Positions 1-10,719 are shown, counted from the first letter of the stretch. The stretch: DNA of 64,000 nt from Achromobacter veterisilvae (GCF_900496975.1 NZ_UFQC01000012.1:1-64000), one strand, 5' to 3'. Notes: generated by a model not told the origin, from the letters alone. Numbers and translations are program-made.

Positions 1-492
1 CAGCGCCAGGCAGGCCAGCCCCGTCAGCGCGATGCCGGCGCCCACGCCGGCGTAGGCCACGGCGGACGCGCCCGCCTCTCGCGGGTCGCCCGCGGGCACG
101 GGCCGCCAGGCCGCCACGCAGATGAAGGCGCTGGCGCTGGCGTAGCCGGCGGCCAGCCGCAGCGCGCACCAGGCGGCCATCCCCTGCCAGAGCGGCATGG
201 CCAGCGTCAGCAGGGCCACGGCCAGCAGGCTGGCCGCCAGCGTGCCGCGCAGCCGCCGGACGGGCCAGGCGACGGCCGCCAGCGCGCCGAGCAGGTAGCC
301 GGCGTAGTTCGCCGAGGCCAGCCAGCCGCCTTGCGCCAGGGACAGGCCGGCTTCCTGCGCCATCGAGGGCCAGACCGGCGTAAAGGCGAACCGGCCGATC
401 CCCATGGCCGCCGCCAGGGCCAGCGCCGCCGGCCAAGCCAGGGCGGCCGCGCCGCGGAAATGGGGGGCGGGAGACGTAACGGGCGTTGACAT
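1..492 (-). CDS. MFS transporter, YbfB/YjiJ-like (partial, C-terminus outside window)
   Basis: The reading frame starts with ATG at 492 and stays open for 164 codons to the edge of the window, so the stop codon is missing. The N-terminal third is visible: a short polar leader, then alternating hydrophobic helices. Around residues 30-45 is a GIGRFAFTP stretch typical of YbfB/YjiJ-type 12-helix major facilitator proteins. The family is usually about 390-400 residues, so roughly 40% is seen. The substrate is unknown; export of small molecules is the usual inference. The gene is divergent from a LysR regulator 65 bp away, which probably controls it. Family assignment is from motif and hydrophobic pattern only. 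Confidence 0.75.
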   Translation of the reverse strand, partial: MSTPVTSPAPHFRGAAALAWPAALALAAAMGIGRFAFTPVWPSMAQEAGLSLAQGGWLASANYAGYLLGALAAVAWPVRRLRGTLAASLLAVALLTLAMPLWQGMAAWCALRLAAGYASASAFICVAAWRPVPAGDPREAGASAVAYAGVGAGIALTGLACLAL

Positions 493-522
493 GTCCCCTA
501 CTCTACGGCTGTACTAATATCT

Positions 523-554
523 TTAATAGTGAATTATTAAGAACTTGAGTTCTT
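523..554. promoter_or_regulatory. Two adjacent inverted repeats in the MFS/LysR divergent promoter region
   Basis: TTAATA (523-528) and TATTAA (535-540) form a perfect dyad with a 6-nt spacer. Directly after it, AAGAAC (539-544) and GTTCTT (549-554) form a second dyad with a 4-nt spacer, ending 3 nt before the LysR ATG. The A+T content is far above the surrounding genes. These are plausible operators for the LysR protein on its own promoter and on the divergent transporter. Binding is inferred, not shown. Confidence 0.5.
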
Positions 555-557
555 GAA

Positions 558-1424
558 ATGAGAAACTTGGATCTCGACGCGCTGCAAATATTCAAAGCGG
601 TTGCCGACCAGGGCGGCGTGGCGCGCGCCGCCGCGCACCTCAATCGCGTGCAGTCCAACGTGTCGACCCGCCTGAAGCAACTGGAGGCCTCGCTGGACGC
701 GCCGCTCTTCCGGCGCCAGAACCGCCGGCTGGTGCTGTCGGACCAGGGCCGCGTGCTGCTGTCGTATGCCGACCGTCTGCTGCGCCTGTCGGATGAGGCG
801 CAGGCCGCGGTGCGCGAAGGTTCGCCGCGGGGCGTGCTGCGCATCGGCACCATGGAAAGCACCGCGGCCGCGCGCCTGCCGCCCATCCTGGCCGCCTATC
901 ACGCGTCCTGGCCGCGGGTGCGCATCGAACTGGTGACGGGCACGTCGGCGGCGCTCGCGGCCAAGGTGCGCAACTACGACATCGAAGCCGCCTTCGTCGC
1001 CCGGCCGTTCCCCGCCGAGGGGCTGGCGGCGATGGACGCGTTCCAGGAAGAGCTGGCGCTGATTTCGCCCATGGCCTGGGATCCGGTCCGGAGCGCGAAA
1101 GAACTGGGGAACCGCAGCGTCATCGCGTTCGCGGCGGGATGCTCGTATCGCCGCATCCTGGAATCCTGGCTGAACCAGGAAGGCGTGACGCCGGGCAACG
1201 TGATGGAGTTCGCGTCGTATCACGCCATCGTGGCGTGCGTGGCCGCGGGGTCGGGCGTGGCCATCGTGCCGCGGTCGGTGCTGGCTGTGCTGGGGACGGC
1301 GCATTCCGTGCGCGTTTGCGCCCTGCCCGGTCCCCATGGCCAGGCCCTGACGCAACTGGTCTGGCGCGCCGACGACGATACGCCGGCGCTACAGGCCTTG
1401 CGGCAGGAACTGAAGGCCGTTTAG
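558..1424 (+). CDS. LysR-family transcriptional regulator
   Basis: The protein has 288 residues, a normal LysR length. Residues 4-62 form the winged helix-turn-helix (ALQIFKAVADQGGVARAAA followed by the recognition helix with QSNVSTRLKQLE). Residues 90-285 match the periplasmic-binding-like effector domain, with a typical LRIGTMES start. The ATG follows a dyad directly and has no clear Shine-Dalgarno sequence, so translation may be weak or dependent on the dyad. It is divergent from the MFS transporter and is its likely regulator. The stop codon overlaps the stop of the convergent ompW gene by 3 bases (TTAG at 1421-1424). The effector is unknown. Confidence 0.9.
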   Translation: MRNLDLDALQIFKAVADQGGVARAAAHLNRVQSNVSTRLKQLEASLDAPLFRRQNRRLVLSDQGRVLLSYADRLLRLSDEAQAAVREGSPRGVLRIGTMESTAAARLPPILAAYHASWPRVRIELVTGTSAALAAKVRNYDIEAAFVARPFPAEGLAAMDAFQEELALISPMAWDPVRSAKELGNRSVIAFAAGCSYRRILESWLNQEGVTPGNVMEFASYHAIVACVAAGSGVAIVPRSVLAVLGTAHSVRVCALPGPHGQALTQLVWRADDDTPALQALRQELKAV

Positions 1425-2056
1425 AAGCGGTAGCCGACGCCCAGGGTGGCGACCCAGGGATTGATGCGCGCGGTGCCGATGTGCTGGCCGTCCAACTTGA
1501 CCTTGGACGAGATGTCGATGTAGCGGATGTCCGCGTTCATGAACCAGCGCTCATTGATCTTGATGTCGGCGCCGAGCTGCGCGGCCACGCCCCACGAATC
1601 CTTCAGCTTCAGGCTGGAGCCGCTGAGCGCGCCTTCGGTCTTGGTGTCGAAGAAGTGGGTGTAGTTGATGCCGACGCCGATGTAGGGCTGGATCATGCTG
1701 TCCGGCAGGATGTGCCATTGCAGGCTCAGCGTGGGCGGCAGGTGCTTGGTCGAGCCGATCTTGCCCAGGCCGCTGCCGCGGATGTCGTGCTCGAAAGGCC
1801 AGGCGCCCAGCAGTTCGAGGCCGATGTTGCGCGTGGCCATATAGGTCAGGGTGAAGCTGGGGCGGACATTGTTGTTGACGTCGAGCTTGACGCCGCCGTT
1901 CAGCACGCTGCCGTTGTTGGAATCCGGGCGCACCTGCGTGACGCCGACCTTGAGCAGCACATCCCCGGCTTCATGCGCATGCGCGGGGGCGAGCGAGGCG
2001 GCGGCGAGCAGGCCGGCGATGGCGGTGGCGCGAATAGGCCCGTTCAGCGAAAACAT
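1421..2056 (-). CDS. ompW: OmpW-family outer membrane protein
   Basis: I chose the ATG at 2056, preceded by GGAGAAG, rather than an upstream ATG 40 codons earlier, because it gives a proper signal peptide (about residues 1-27, ending AHA). The mature protein of about 184 residues has alternating beta-strand segments, a VGVTQVRPDSNNG-like N-terminal strand and the C-terminal aromatic GVGYRF end used for outer-membrane assembly. OmpW proteins are small 8-stranded barrels thought to pass hydrophobic or small polar molecules. It has its own promoter region and is convergent with the LysR gene. Confidence 0.9.
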   Translation of the reverse strand: MFSLNGPIRATAIAGLLAAASLAPAHAHEAGDVLLKVGVTQVRPDSNNGSVLNGGVKLDVNNNVRPSFTLTYMATRNIGLELLGAWPFEHDIRGSGLGKIGSTKHLPPTLSLQWHILPDSMIQPYIGVGINYTHFFDTKTEGALSGSSLKLKDSWGVAAQLGADIKINERWFMNADIRYIDISSKVKLDGQHIGTARINPWVATLGVGYRF

Positions 2057-2254
2057 TTCTCTTCTCCGATCTTTCCATGGGTTGAGCACACAGATTCGCA
2101 GACCTGGCGCCGGCCACGATTGATATGTGTCAAAGCGTGAAAAGACCGCGTTGAAAAAGTGGTTATGTCGCAACATCGGGCCGCGCGAGGGCGCGCGCCA
2201 AAGAAAACGCCGCCGGCGCGGGGAGCTCGGCGGCGTCGGGGGACCGTCGCGGGA

Positions 2255-3721
2255 TCAGCGCGGCAGTTCGCTGCTTCCCATCAGGTAGGCGTCGACGGCG
2301 CGCGCGCACTGGCGGCCTTCGCGGATGGCCCAGACCACCAGGGACTGGCCGCGGCGCATGTCGCCGGCGGTGAAGACCTTTTCCACGTTGGTGCGGTAGT
2401 CATCGGTATTGGCGCGCACGTTGCCGCGCGCGTCGCGATCCACGCCGAAGGCGTCGAGCACGGTCTGGACCGGCGACACGAAGCCCATGGCCAGCAGCAC
2501 CAGGTCGGCCTTGATCTCGAATTCGGAGCCTTCGGCTTCGCGCATCTTCATCTGGCCGGTGGCTTCGTCCTTGAACCATTCGACGCGGGCGCCGACCAGC
2601 TTTTCAACCTTGCCGTTGCTGCCCTTGAACAGCTTGGTGGTCACGGACCAGTCGCGCTCGCAGCCTTCCTCGTGCGAGGACGAGGTGCGCATCTTCAGCG
2701 GCCAGTAGGGCCAGGTCATGGCCTTGTTTTCGGATTCGGGCGGCTGGGGCATCAGTTCGAACTGCGTGACCGAGGCCGCGCCGTGGCGGTTGCTGGTGCC
2801 CACGCAGTCGGAACCCGTGTCGCCGCCGCCGATCACCACCACGTGCTTGCCCTTGGCCAGCGTCTGGTCGGTAAGGCGGTCGCCGGCCACGGCCTTGTTC
2901 TGCTGGCGCAGGAAGTCCATGGCGTAATACACGCCCGACAGTTCGCGTCCCGGCACCGGCAGGTCGCGCGGGGTTTCGGAACCGCCGCTCATCACCACCG
3001 CGTCGAACTCGGACAGCAGCGATTCCGGCGTGCGCACGGTCAGGCCGTCGGCCACCGGGTCGCCCGGATTGCCGATGTAGGTCGACGGCGCGAATTCCAC
3101 GCCCTCGGCCTCCATCTGCGAGATGCGGCGGTCGATCTGGTGCTTTTCCAGCTTGAAATCGGGGATGCCGTAGCGCAGCAGCCCGCCGATGCGGTCGCTC
3201 TTTTCGAACAGGGTCACGGAATGGCCGGCGCGGGCCAGTTGCTGCGAGCACGCCATGCCGGCGGGGCCGGAACCCACGACGGCGACCTTCTTGCCCGTCT
3301 TGCGCGCCGGCACCTGCGGAGCCACCCAGCCTTCGGCCCATCCCTTGTCGATGATGGCGTGCTCGATGGACTTGATGCCCACGGCGTCGCTGTTGATGTT
3401 CAAGGTACAGGCGGCTTCGCACGGCGCCGGGCAGATGCGGCCCGTGAACTCCGGGAAGTTGTTGGTGGAGTGCAGCACTTCGAGCGCGCGCTTCCAGTCC
3501 TGCTTGTAAACCAGGTCATTCCAGTCCGGGATGATGTTGTTGACCGGGCAGCCGTTGTTGCAGAACGGGATGCCGCAATCCATGCAGCGCGCCGCCTGCT
3601 GCTTGGCCTGGTCGTCGTTCAGGTGCAGCACGAACTCGCGCCAGTTCTTCAGGCGCTTCTGCGGGGCCTCGGAGGCCTCCTGCAGGCGCTGGTATTCCAT
3701 GAATCCGGTGATCTTTCCCAT
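2255..3721 (-). CDS. gltD: Glutamate synthase small subunit
   Basis: This is the NADPH-binding beta subunit of glutamate synthase, which feeds electrons to GltB to turn 2-oxoglutarate and glutamine into two glutamates. I chose the ATG at 3721 ([10 protein letters not shown]), giving 488 residues, over an upstream in-frame ATG inside the end of gltB. Cysteines at about 46, 49, 54, 58 and 97, 101, 105 are the two [4Fe-4S] binding groups. A FAD Rossmann motif GSGPAG lies near 150, and the NADPH motif GGGDTGSD near 298. It begins 8 nt after the gltB stop, so the two are co-translated in one operon. Confidence 0.97.
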   Translation of the reverse strand: MGKITGFMEYQRLQEASEAPQKRLKNWREFVLHLNDDQAKQQAARCMDCGIPFCNNGCPVNNIIPDWNDLVYKQDWKRALEVLHSTNNFPEFTGRICPAPCEAACTLNINSDAVGIKSIEHAIIDKGWAEGWVAPQVPARKTGKKVAVVGSGPAGMACSQQLARAGHSVTLFEKSDRIGGLLRYGIPDFKLEKHQIDRRISQMEAEGVEFAPSTYIGNPGDPVADGLTVRTPESLLSEFDAVVMSGGSETPRDLPVPGRELSGVYYAMDFLRQQNKAVAGDRLTDQTLAKGKHVVVIGGGDTGSDCVGTSNRHGAASVTQFELMPQPPESENKAMTWPYWPLKMRTSSSHEEGCERDWSVTTKLFKGSNGKVEKLVGARVEWFKDEATGQMKMREAEGSEFEIKADLVLLAMGFVSPVQTVLDAFGVDRDARGNVRANTDDYRTNVEKVFTAGDMRRGQSLVVWAIREGRQCARAVDAYLMGSSELPR

Positions 3722-3729
3722 GATTTCCC

Positions 3730-6700
3730 TCACGCAGCCAGTTGTTGCGGGTTGGCTGCACGCCACATTTCACCCAATGCGCGGCGGTAGTCCGTCGGCA
3801 TGATCTTTACGAATTTGCCGCGCGAGGCTTCCCAGTCGCCCAGGATCTCGCGGGCGCGGAAGCTGCCGGTGTAGCGGAAGTGGTCTTCCACCAGGCGGCG
3901 CAGGATGGCTTCGTCCGTTTCGCGTTCGCCGCCGCGCTGCGCGCTGTGCCAGGTGTCCATGCCGTTCTGCGCGACCTGTTCGGCGTGCGAGGAGACGGCT
4001 TCCAGTTCGACCATGGACAGGTTGGCGCGGTGCTTGAGCGTGCGCTCCGGATCCCACACGTAGGCCACGCCGCCGGACATGCCGGCCGCGAAGTTGCGGC
4101 CCGTCGCGCCCAGGACCACGACGGTTCCGCCCGTCATGTATTCGCAGCCGTGGTCGCCCGTGCCTTCCACCACCGTGGCGGCGCCCGAGTTGCGTACCGC
4201 GAAGCGTTCGCCGGCCACGCCGTTGAAGAACGCCTCGCCCGCCAGCGCGCCGTACAGCACGGTGTTGCCGGCGATGATGTGGTCGGGGCCGAAGCCGCGG
4301 AAGTCGTTGGGCGAGCGCACGATGATGCGGCCGCCCGACAGGCCCTTGCCCACGTAGTCGTTGCCTTCGCCCACCAGGTCCATGGTGATGCCATGGGCCA
4401 GGAACGCGCCGAAGCTCTGGCCCGCCGTGCCGTTGCACTGGATGTGGATGGTGTCGTCCGGCAGGCCGTCATGGCCGTAGCGCGAGGCCACCGCGCCCGA
4501 CAGCATGGCGCCGATGGTGCGGTTGCGGTTGCGCACCGGAACGATGAACGAGACCTTTTCGCCGCGCTCCAGCGCGGGCTTGCTGCGTTCGATCAGTTGA
4601 TGATCCAGCGCGCCGGCCAGGCCGTGGTCCTGCTCTTCGGTCTGGCGCACGTCGGCGTCGGATTGCGTCTGGTGGAACACGCGGGCGAAGTCCAGGCCCT
4701 GGGCCTTCCAGTGCTCCACGCCCGAGCGCATGTCCAGCAGGTCGGCGCGGCCGATCAGGTCGTCGAACTTGCGGATGCCCAGTTGGGCCATGATTTCGCG
4801 GACTTCCTCGGCGATGAAGAAGAAGAAGTTCACGACGTGCTCGGGCTTGCCCTGGAATTTCTTGCGCAGGACCGGGTCTTGCGTGGCCACGCCCACCGGG
4901 CAGGTATTCAGGTGGCACTTGCGCATCATGATGCAGCCTTCCACGACCAGCGGCGCGGTCGCGAAACCGAATTCGTCGGCGCCCAGCAGCGCGCCGATGA
5001 CGACGTCGCGGCCGGTCTTCATCTGGCCGTCGGCCTGCACGCGGATGCGGCTGCGCAGGCGGTTGAGCACCAGCGTCTGCTGTGTTTCGGCCAGGCCCAG
5101 TTCCCACGGCGTGCCCACGTGCTTGATGGAGGACACCGGCGACGCGCCCGTGCCGCCGTCATGGCCGGCGATCACGACGTGGTCGGCCTTGGCCTTGGCC
5201 ACGCCCGCGGCCACCGTGCCCACGCCCACTTCGGACACCAGCTTGACCGATACCGAGGCCTTGGAATTCACGTTCTTCAGGTCGTGGATCAACTGGGCCA
5301 GGTCTTCGATCGAGTAGATGTCGTGGTGCGGCGGGGGCGAAATCAGGCCCACGCCCGGCACCGAGTAGCGCAGCTTGGCGATGTATTCCGACACCTTGTG
5401 GCCGGGCAACTGGCCGCCTTCGCCGGGCTTGGCGCCCTGGGCCATCTTGATCTGGATCTGGTCGGCGGACGACAGGTATTCGGCGGTCACGCCGAAACGG
5501 CCCGAGGCCACCTGCTTGATCTTCGAGCGCAGCGAGTCGCCCTTCTTCAGCGCGACGTCCGCTTCGATGCGGTCGGAGCCCAGCAGCGAGGCCAGCGTGT
5601 CGCCGTCCTTGACGGTGCTCTTGCCTTCGCGCATTTCGGCGCGGTAGCGCAGTTCGTCTTCGCCGCCTTCGCCGGTGTTGGACTTGCCGCCGATGCGGTT
5701 CATGGCCACGGCCAGCACCGAGTGCGCTTCGGTGGAAATCGAGCCCAGCGACATGGCGCCGGTGGCGAAACGCTTGACGATATCCTTGGCCGATTCGACG
5801 TCGTCCAGCGGGATGGCGCGCGACGGATCGAAACGGAACTCGAACAGGCCGCGCAGGGTCATGTGGCGGCGGCTCTGGTCGTTGATGATCTGCGCGTACT
5901 CCTTGTACGTGCGGTAGTTGTTGGCGCGCGAAGCATGCTGCAGCTTGGCGATGGAATCCGGCGTCCACATGTGCTCTTCGCCGCGCACGCGGTAGGCGTA
6001 TTCGCCGCCGGCGTCCAGGTCGTTGGCCAGGACCGGGTCGGTGCCGAAGGCGGCGCGATGCTGGCGCAGCGCTTCTTCGGCCACCTGGAAGATGCCGATG
6101 CCTTCGATGTTGGACGAGGTGCCGGTGAAGTATTTGTTGACCAGGGCGCTTTGCAGGCCCACGGCTTCGAAGATCTGCGCGCCGGTGTAGGACATGTACG
6201 TGGAAATGCCCATCTTGGACATGACCTTGTTCAGGCCCTTGCCGATCGCCTTGATGAAGTTCTTGACCGCCTTTTCGGGGTCGTTCATCTTGCCCAGCGA
6301 TTCCAGCGCCAGGTAGGGGTGGATGGCCTCGGCGCCGTAGCCGCCCAGGAGCGCGAAGTGGTGCACTTCGCGCGCCGAGCCGGTCTCCACGACCAGGCCG
6401 GTGTTGGTGCGCAGGCCGGCGCGGATCAGGTGCTGGTGGACGGCGGAAGTCGCCAGCAGGGCGGGGATGGCCACGCGCTCGCTGTCGACCAGGCGGTCGG
6501 ACACGATCAGGATGTTGTAGCCGCTGCGCACCGCGTCGACGGCGCGCGCGCACAGCGCGGCCACGCGGGCTTCGATGCCCTCGGGGCCCCAGGCGGCGGG
6601 GTACGTGATGTCCAGTTCGAAGCTGCGGAACTTCTTGCCGGTCACCTGTTCGATGTCGCGGATCTGCGCCATGGCGGCGAAGTCCAGCACCGGCTGGGTC

Positions 6701-8469
6701 ACTTCCAGGCGCAGCGGCGGGTTGACGTTATTGATGTCCAGCAGGTTGGGCTTGGGGCCGATGAACGACACCAGCGACATCACCATCTGCTCGCGGATGG
6801 GGTCGATCGGCGGGTTCGTGACCTGCGCGAACAACTGGCGGAAGTAGTTGTAGAACGGCTTGGCACGGTCGGACAGCACGGCCAGCGGGGCGTCGTTGCC
6901 CATCGAGCCGATCACTTCCTCGCCGCTCGCGGCCATGGGTTCGAGGATGAACTTGTAGTCTTCCTGGGTCCAGCCGAAGGCCTGCTGGCGGTCCAGCAGC
7001 GAAACGGACGACTGCGTGGCCGCGGGGGCCTGGCGCGGGGCCGGCAGCGATTCCAGCTTGATCTGCAGGCGCTCGATCCACTGGCGGTAGGGGCGGCTGT
7101 TGGCCAGTTGCAGCTTGATCTCGGCGTCGTCGATGATGCGGCCCTGTTCCAGGTCGATCAGGAACATCTTGCCCGGCTGCAGGCGCCACTTCTTGACGAT
7201 GCGGTTCTCGGGGATGGACAGCGTGCCGGCTTCGGAGGCCAGGATGACCATGTCGTCATCGGTGACCAGGTAGCGGGCCGGGCGCAGGCCGTTGCGGTCC
7301 AGCGTGGCGCCGATCTGGCGGCCGTCGGTGAACGCGACCGCGGCGGGGCCGTCCCACGGCTCCATCATGGCGGCGTGGTATTCGTAGAAAGCGCGGCGGC
7401 TTTCGTCCATCTGCGTGTGCTGCTCCCAGGCTTCCGGGATCATCATCATCATGGCGTGGGCCAGCGAATAGCCCGAATTCACCAGCAGTTCCAGGCAGTT
7501 GTCGAACGTGGCGGTGTCGGACTGGCCTTCGTAGACGATGGGATACAGCTTCTTCAGGTCGTCGCCCAGCACGGCGGACTGCATCATGCCTTCGCGGGCG
7601 CGCAGCCAGTTGAAGTTGCCCTTGACCGTGTTGATTTCGCCGTTGTGGGCGATCATGCGGTACGGGTGGGCCAGCGGCCACGCCGGGAAGGTGTTGGTCG
7701 AGAAGCGCTGGTGCACCAGCGCCAGGGCGGACACCGTGCGCGTATCGGCCAGGTCGCGGTAGTAGCGGCCGACCTGGTCGGCCAGCAGCAGGCCCTTGTA
7801 GACCACGGTGCGCACCGAGGCCGAGGGCACGAAGTATTCCTTGCCGTGCGCCAGGTGCATGTTCTGGATGGCGTGGCTGGCGGTCTTGCGGATCACGTAC
7901 AGCTTGCGCTCCAGCGCGTCGGGCACCATCACGTCGGCGCCGCGGCCGATGAACAACTGGCGGATCACGGGTTCGCAGGCGCGCACGGTGGGCGACATGG
8001 GCATGTCGACGTCCACGGGCACATCGCGCCAGCCCAGCACCACCTGGCCTTCGGCGCGCACGGAGCGCTCCAGTTCCTGTTCGCAGGCCAGGCGCGACGC
8101 GGTTTCCTTGGGCAGGAACACCATCGCCACGCCGTACTCGCCGGGAGGCGGCAGGATGATGCCCTGGTGGCTGAGTTCGTCGCGGTAGAGGGTGTCGGGA
8201 ATCTGGATCAGGATGCCGGCGCCGTCGCCCATCAGCTTGTCCGCGCCGACCGCGCCGCGGTGGTCCAGGTTTTCCAGGATCTTCAGGCCCTGCTGGATGA
8301 TGGCGTGGCTTTTCTTGCCCTTGATGTGCGCGACGAAGCCGACGCCGCAGGCGTCATGCTCGTTCTTGGGATGGTACAGACCCTGGGCCGGCGGCAAGCC
8401 GATGCGGCTGGCGTCGATGGGGGCCGCCTTGGGCGGGGGACAGGATTCGATCTGGGTGTTTTGGGGCAT
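3730..8469 (-). CDS. gltB: Glutamate synthase large subunit
   Basis: The protein has 1579 residues, the usual length for the bacterial GOGAT alpha subunit. I chose the start at 8469 because it places the catalytic cysteine at residue 41 (HDACGVGF) after a propeptide of about 40 residues that is normally removed. The class II amidotransferase domain spans about 41-430. The FMN synthase domain spans about 860-1230, with the [3Fe-4S] cysteines in [15 protein letters not shown] near 1175-1190. A glycine-rich beta-helix forms the C-terminus. Together with GltD it carries out ammonia assimilation. The frame at 8574 is longer but begins inside the promoter region. Confidence 0.97.
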   Translation of the reverse strand: MPQNTQIESCPPPKAAPIDASRIGLPPAQGLYHPKNEHDACGVGFVAHIKGKKSHAIIQQGLKILENLDHRGAVGADKLMGDGAGILIQIPDTLYRDELSHQGIILPPPGEYGVAMVFLPKETASRLACEQELERSVRAEGQVVLGWRDVPVDVDMPMSPTVRACEPVIRQLFIGRGADVMVPDALERKLYVIRKTASHAIQNMHLAHGKEYFVPSASVRTVVYKGLLLADQVGRYYRDLADTRTVSALALVHQRFSTNTFPAWPLAHPYRMIAHNGEINTVKGNFNWLRAREGMMQSAVLGDDLKKLYPIVYEGQSDTATFDNCLELLVNSGYSLAHAMMMMIPEAWEQHTQMDESRRAFYEYHAAMMEPWDGPAAVAFTDGRQIGATLDRNGLRPARYLVTDDDMVILASEAGTLSIPENRIVKKWRLQPGKMFLIDLEQGRIIDDAEIKLQLANSRPYRQWIERLQIKLESLPAPRQAPAATQSSVSLLDRQQAFGWTQEDYKFILEPMAASGEEVIGSMGNDAPLAVLSDRAKPFYNYFRQLFAQVTNPPIDPIREQMVMSLVSFIGPKPNLLDINNVNPPLRLEVTQPVLDFAAMAQIRDIEQVTGKKFRSFELDITYPAAWGPEGIEARVAALCARAVDAVRSGYNILIVSDRLVDSERVAIPALLATSAVHQHLIRAGLRTNTGLVVETGSAREVHHFALLGGYGAEAIHPYLALESLGKMNDPEKAVKNFIKAIGKGLNKVMSKMGISTYMSYTGAQIFEAVGLQSALVNKYFTGTSSNIEGIGIFQVAEEALRQHRAAFGTDPVLANDLDAGGEYAYRVRGEEHMWTPDSIAKLQHASRANNYRTYKEYAQIINDQSRRHMTLRGLFEFRFDPSRAIPLDDVESAKDIVKRFATGAMSLGSISTEAHSVLAVAMNRIGGKSNTGEGGEDELRYRAEMREGKSTVKDGDTLASLLGSDRIEADVALKKGDSLRSKIKQVASGRFGVTAEYLSSADQIQIKMAQGAKPGEGGQLPGHKVSEYIAKLRYSVPGVGLISPPPHHDIYSIEDLAQLIHDLKNVNSKASVSVKLVSEVGVGTVAAGVAKAKADHVVIAGHDGGTGASPVSSIKHVGTPWELGLAETQQTLVLNRLRSRIRVQADGQMKTGRDVVIGALLGADEFGFATAPLVVEGCIMMRKCHLNTCPVGVATQDPVLRKKFQGKPEHVVNFFFFIAEEVREIMAQLGIRKFDDLIGRADLLDMRSGVEHWKAQGLDFARVFHQTQSDADVRQTEEQDHGLAGALDHQLIERSKPALERGEKVSFIVPVRNRNRTIGAMLSGAVASRYGHDGLPDDTIHIQCNGTAGQSFGAFLAHGITMDLVGEGNDYVGKGLSGGRIIVRSPNDFRGFGPDHIIAGNTVLYGALAGEAFFNGVAGERFAVRNSGAATVVEGTGDHGCEYMTGGTVVVLGATGRNFAAGMSGGVAYVWDPERTLKHRANLSMVELEAVSSHAEQVAQNGMDTWHSAQRGGERETDEAILRRLVEDHFRYTGSFRAREILGDWEASRGKFVKIMPTDYRRALGEMWRAANPQQLAA

Positions 8470-8877
8470 GGCGCGCTCCGCAGTGGGCCTGCGTCGTAAT
8501 GTTGCAGTGCAGGAGACGGACAATACCCCCGTCATGAGTAGGGTGCAACAGGAATAAACAGGGTTTGTCCCCATTTATATTGGGGTTTTGCCATAGAGGT
8601 TTTATAGAGGGACGTATCAAGAGCCGCGCCGCCAGGGGCTGGGCAAGGGGGTATGCACCAAGGGGGTGCGGCCGGCGTCGTTGGATCCCCGTTTTTCCGG
8701 TAATGCGTCCCTTGTTTTTCCTCAATTCCGGATGGGATTGGAACGGGTCTCAGTGTTGCGCGGATGCCAATGCCGGCGCGTGCCCTGGGCGATGCCACGG
8801 CCACGCGCGCAGACGCGCGCCGCCCTCGCGGGTTGCGCGCGGAACTCGCTGGGTCCGCCGCCAGGGCGGGCCCGGAA
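8470..8877. other. 408-bp gene-free region between gltB and the transposase relic
   Basis: This stretch contains the gltB promoter and, at 8569-8585, a small hairpin (CCCCA, 7-nt loop, TGGGG). The hairpin overlaps GTCCCCATTTAT at 8567-8578, whose complement ATAAATGGGGAC recurs at 11641-11652 upstream of rpoH. Frames through the rest lack ribosome sites and family motifs, so I do not call a gene. I see nothing else convincing between 8600 and 8877. Confidence 0.5.
8520..8548 (-). promoter_or_regulatory. Candidate sigma70 promoter of gltBD
   Basis: On the minus strand TTGCAC (8548-8543) and TATTGT (8525-8520) are separated by exactly 17 nt. They lie about 50 bp upstream of the chosen gltB start. 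Both boxes are near-consensus. Assigned by pattern only. Confidence 0.5.
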
Positions 8878-9618
8878 TCAGGAATTGGGGGTGGAGGAAG
8901 GCTCGGCGTCCGCCGGCGCCGGGGCGGCGGGTTTCTTGCGGGGGCGTCCGCGCTGGCCGGGAGCGACGCGCCGGCTGGCGGTATGGGCCAGGCTGGCGAT
9001 GAAGCTGGGGCCGCCCAGCGCCCATTGGCCGGAAACCGCCTGGTCGATGCGCTGGCTTTCCTCGCGCGACAGGCCGTCCTGCAGCCGCTTGCGGTAGTTG
9101 GCCTGGCGGTCGAACGGGGTGTTGCCGCAGGCCCAGTAATCGGCGTGGTCGGATTGCCATTGCGCCGGCGCCGCGGTGGTGTTGCCGGTGTGGCTGGCGG
9201 CGGAGGACCAGGGCCAGGAATCGGGATCCTGCGAGGCGCCGCTGCGCACGGGGTAGGTTTCCAGCCAGACCAGGGCCGGCAGCACCCAGGCGCCCGGCTC
9301 CAGCAAGGCGGAACGGTAGCGCCCCGCGAAGACCCGGCCGCCGCGCAGCCGCGCCGCCAGGTTGCGGCCCAGCGTCTGCATCAGCCGCGGCAAGCCTTCT
9401 TCGTCCGCCGGGGTGGCCAGCAGCAGGATGCGGTCGTTGGCAAGCAGCCAGCCGTGAACCGAGACGCGATGGCGTTGGGCGGATTCGCCCAGCCAGGTGG
9501 CCAGTTGGTTCAGGATGTCGGCCGGCGCGGGTTGCGACGGCGCGGCCAGCGGCTGGATGAAGTTGGCCTGCACCAGTTGGGGCAGCCCAGGGGCGTACAG
9601 ACGGGGCAGACGGGCCAT
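8878..9618 (-). CDS. RAYT-type (REP-associated Y1) transposase relic, catalytic residues apparently lost
   Basis: The start MARLPRLYAPG, the segment VHGWLLANDRILLLATP (54-70), the GRYRSALLE block (99-107) and the C-terminal RRVAPGQRGRPRKK follow betaproteobacterial Y1/RAYT transposases. These enzymes use an HUH metal site (N-H-x-H-L-L) and one tyrosine to cut REP hairpins. Here the expected NHxHLL reads NDRILL (residues 61-66), so both histidines are gone. The expected tyrosine segment after LGR reads NLAARLRG, without tyrosine. The frame is intact over 246 codons, so the protein may be retained as a DNA-binding or other domesticated protein rather than an active transposase. The alignment is from memory, not a search. 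Confidence 0.75.
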   Translation of the reverse strand: MARLPRLYAPGLPQLVQANFIQPLAAPSQPAPADILNQLATWLGESAQRHRVSVHGWLLANDRILLLATPADEEGLPRLMQTLGRNLAARLRGGRVFAGRYRSALLEPGAWVLPALVWLETYPVRSGASQDPDSWPWSSAASHTGNTTAAPAQWQSDHADYWACGNTPFDRQANYRKRLQDGLSREESQRIDQAVSGQWALGGPSFIASLAHTASRRVAPGQRGRPRKKPAAPAPADAEPSSTPNS

Positions 9619-9852
9619 AGTGTCAGGACTTGCGTATCCGGAAGAACGGTTTGTCTTCTCTCACGGTATATAAATAGTGCCACGGTAGGCGCTGGTCAAG
9701 TCCCGTGATCACGATATGGGCAAGGAACTGTCATTTTTTTCGCTGTCCGTACCCGAGAAAGCGCAGGTTAACATTTGGCGACGGAACGTCGTACCGTGGA
9801 TATACCCTAACCCGCCGGCGTTTTTTTTACCCCTCACGACTGGAGAAGACCT

Positions 9853-10719
9853 ATGGCCGCGGCCCTGGAGCTCATTTCGCAGCATCGCTGCTTTGGCGGC
9901 TGGCAGCGCTACTATCGCCACGAGTCCGCGGAGATCGGCCTGCCCATGCGGTTCTCGGTCTACGTCCCGCCGCAAGCCGAACAGGGCCCGGTTCCCGTGC
10001 TGGTCTACCTGGCGGGGCTGACCTGCACGGAAGAAACCTTCATGATCAAGGCTGGCGCCCAGCGCCTGGCCGCGGAACTCGGCGTCATGCTGGTCGCCCC
10101 GGACACCAGCCCCCGCGGCGCCAACGTGCCGGGCGAGGACGAAAGCTGGGACCTGGGCACCGGCGCGGGGTTCTACGTCGACGCCACCACGCCCGCCTGG
10201 CTGGCCCACTACCGCATGTACAGCTACGTGACCCAGGAATTGCACGGCATCGTCACGGGCGGCGCCCTGCCGGGCGACGCGTCGCGCACAGGCATCTTCG
10301 GCCATTCCATGGGCGGCCACGGCGCCCTGGTGCTGGCGCTGCGTAATCCCGGCAAGTTCCGTTCGGTGTCGGCGTTCGCGCCCATCGCCGCGCCCAGCCA
10401 GTGTCCGTGGGGCAAAAAGGCGTTCGGCGCCTACCTGGGCGCCGACGTCGACGACTGGGCCGCCTATGACGCGTCGGCGCTGATGCGCCAGGCCCGGCGC
10501 CCGTTTCCCGGCGGCATCCTGATCGACCAGGGGGAGTCGGACCAGTTCCTGGCGGAACAGTTGTATCCCGAGGTATTCGAGGCCGCCTGCGCCGCCGCGG
10601 ACCAGCCGCTGACTCTGCGCCGCCACGGAGGCTACGACCATGGCTACTACTTCATCTCGACCTTCATCGAGGATCACATCCGGTTTCACGTCGAGCGGCT
10701 TGGAAAACCGGCGGCCTGA
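9853..10719 (+). CDS. fghA: S-formylglutathione hydrolase
   Basis: This esterase-fold hydrolase splits S-formylglutathione to formate and glutathione, the last step of glutathione-dependent formaldehyde detoxification. The protein has 288 residues (family about 280). The nucleophile is Ser152 in GHSMGG, and Asp230 (QGESD) and His263 (YDHGYY) complete the catalytic triad. TCTEETF and the GAGFYVDAT segment are family hallmarks. The ATG follows GGAGAAG with good spacing. The usual partner, glutathione-dependent formaldehyde dehydrogenase, is not next to it; the neighbours are unrelated. Confidence 0.95.
   Translation: MAAALELISQHRCFGGWQRYYRHESAEIGLPMRFSVYVPPQAEQGPVPVLVYLAGLTCTEETFMIKAGAQRLAAELGVMLVAPDTSPRGANVPGEDESWDLGTGAGFYVDATTPAWLAHYRMYSYVTQELHGIVTGGALPGDASRTGIFGHSMGGHGALVLALRNPGKFRSVSAFAPIAAPSQCPWGKKAFGAYLGADVDDWAAYDASALMRQARRPFPGGILIDQGESDQFLAEQLYPEVFEAACAAADQPLTLRRHGGYDHGYYFISTFIEDHIRFHVERLGKPAA

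Noticed and set aside
3742-8499. Forward frame of 1585 codons antisense to gltB
   Set aside because: It is the mirror of a real GC-rich gene. Its protein is Ala/Arg/His/Gln-rich with no family motif, and it lacks a ribosome site.
8565-8877. Small forward frames upstream of the transposase relic
   Set aside because: No ribosome site, no motif, and composition typical of shadow frames.
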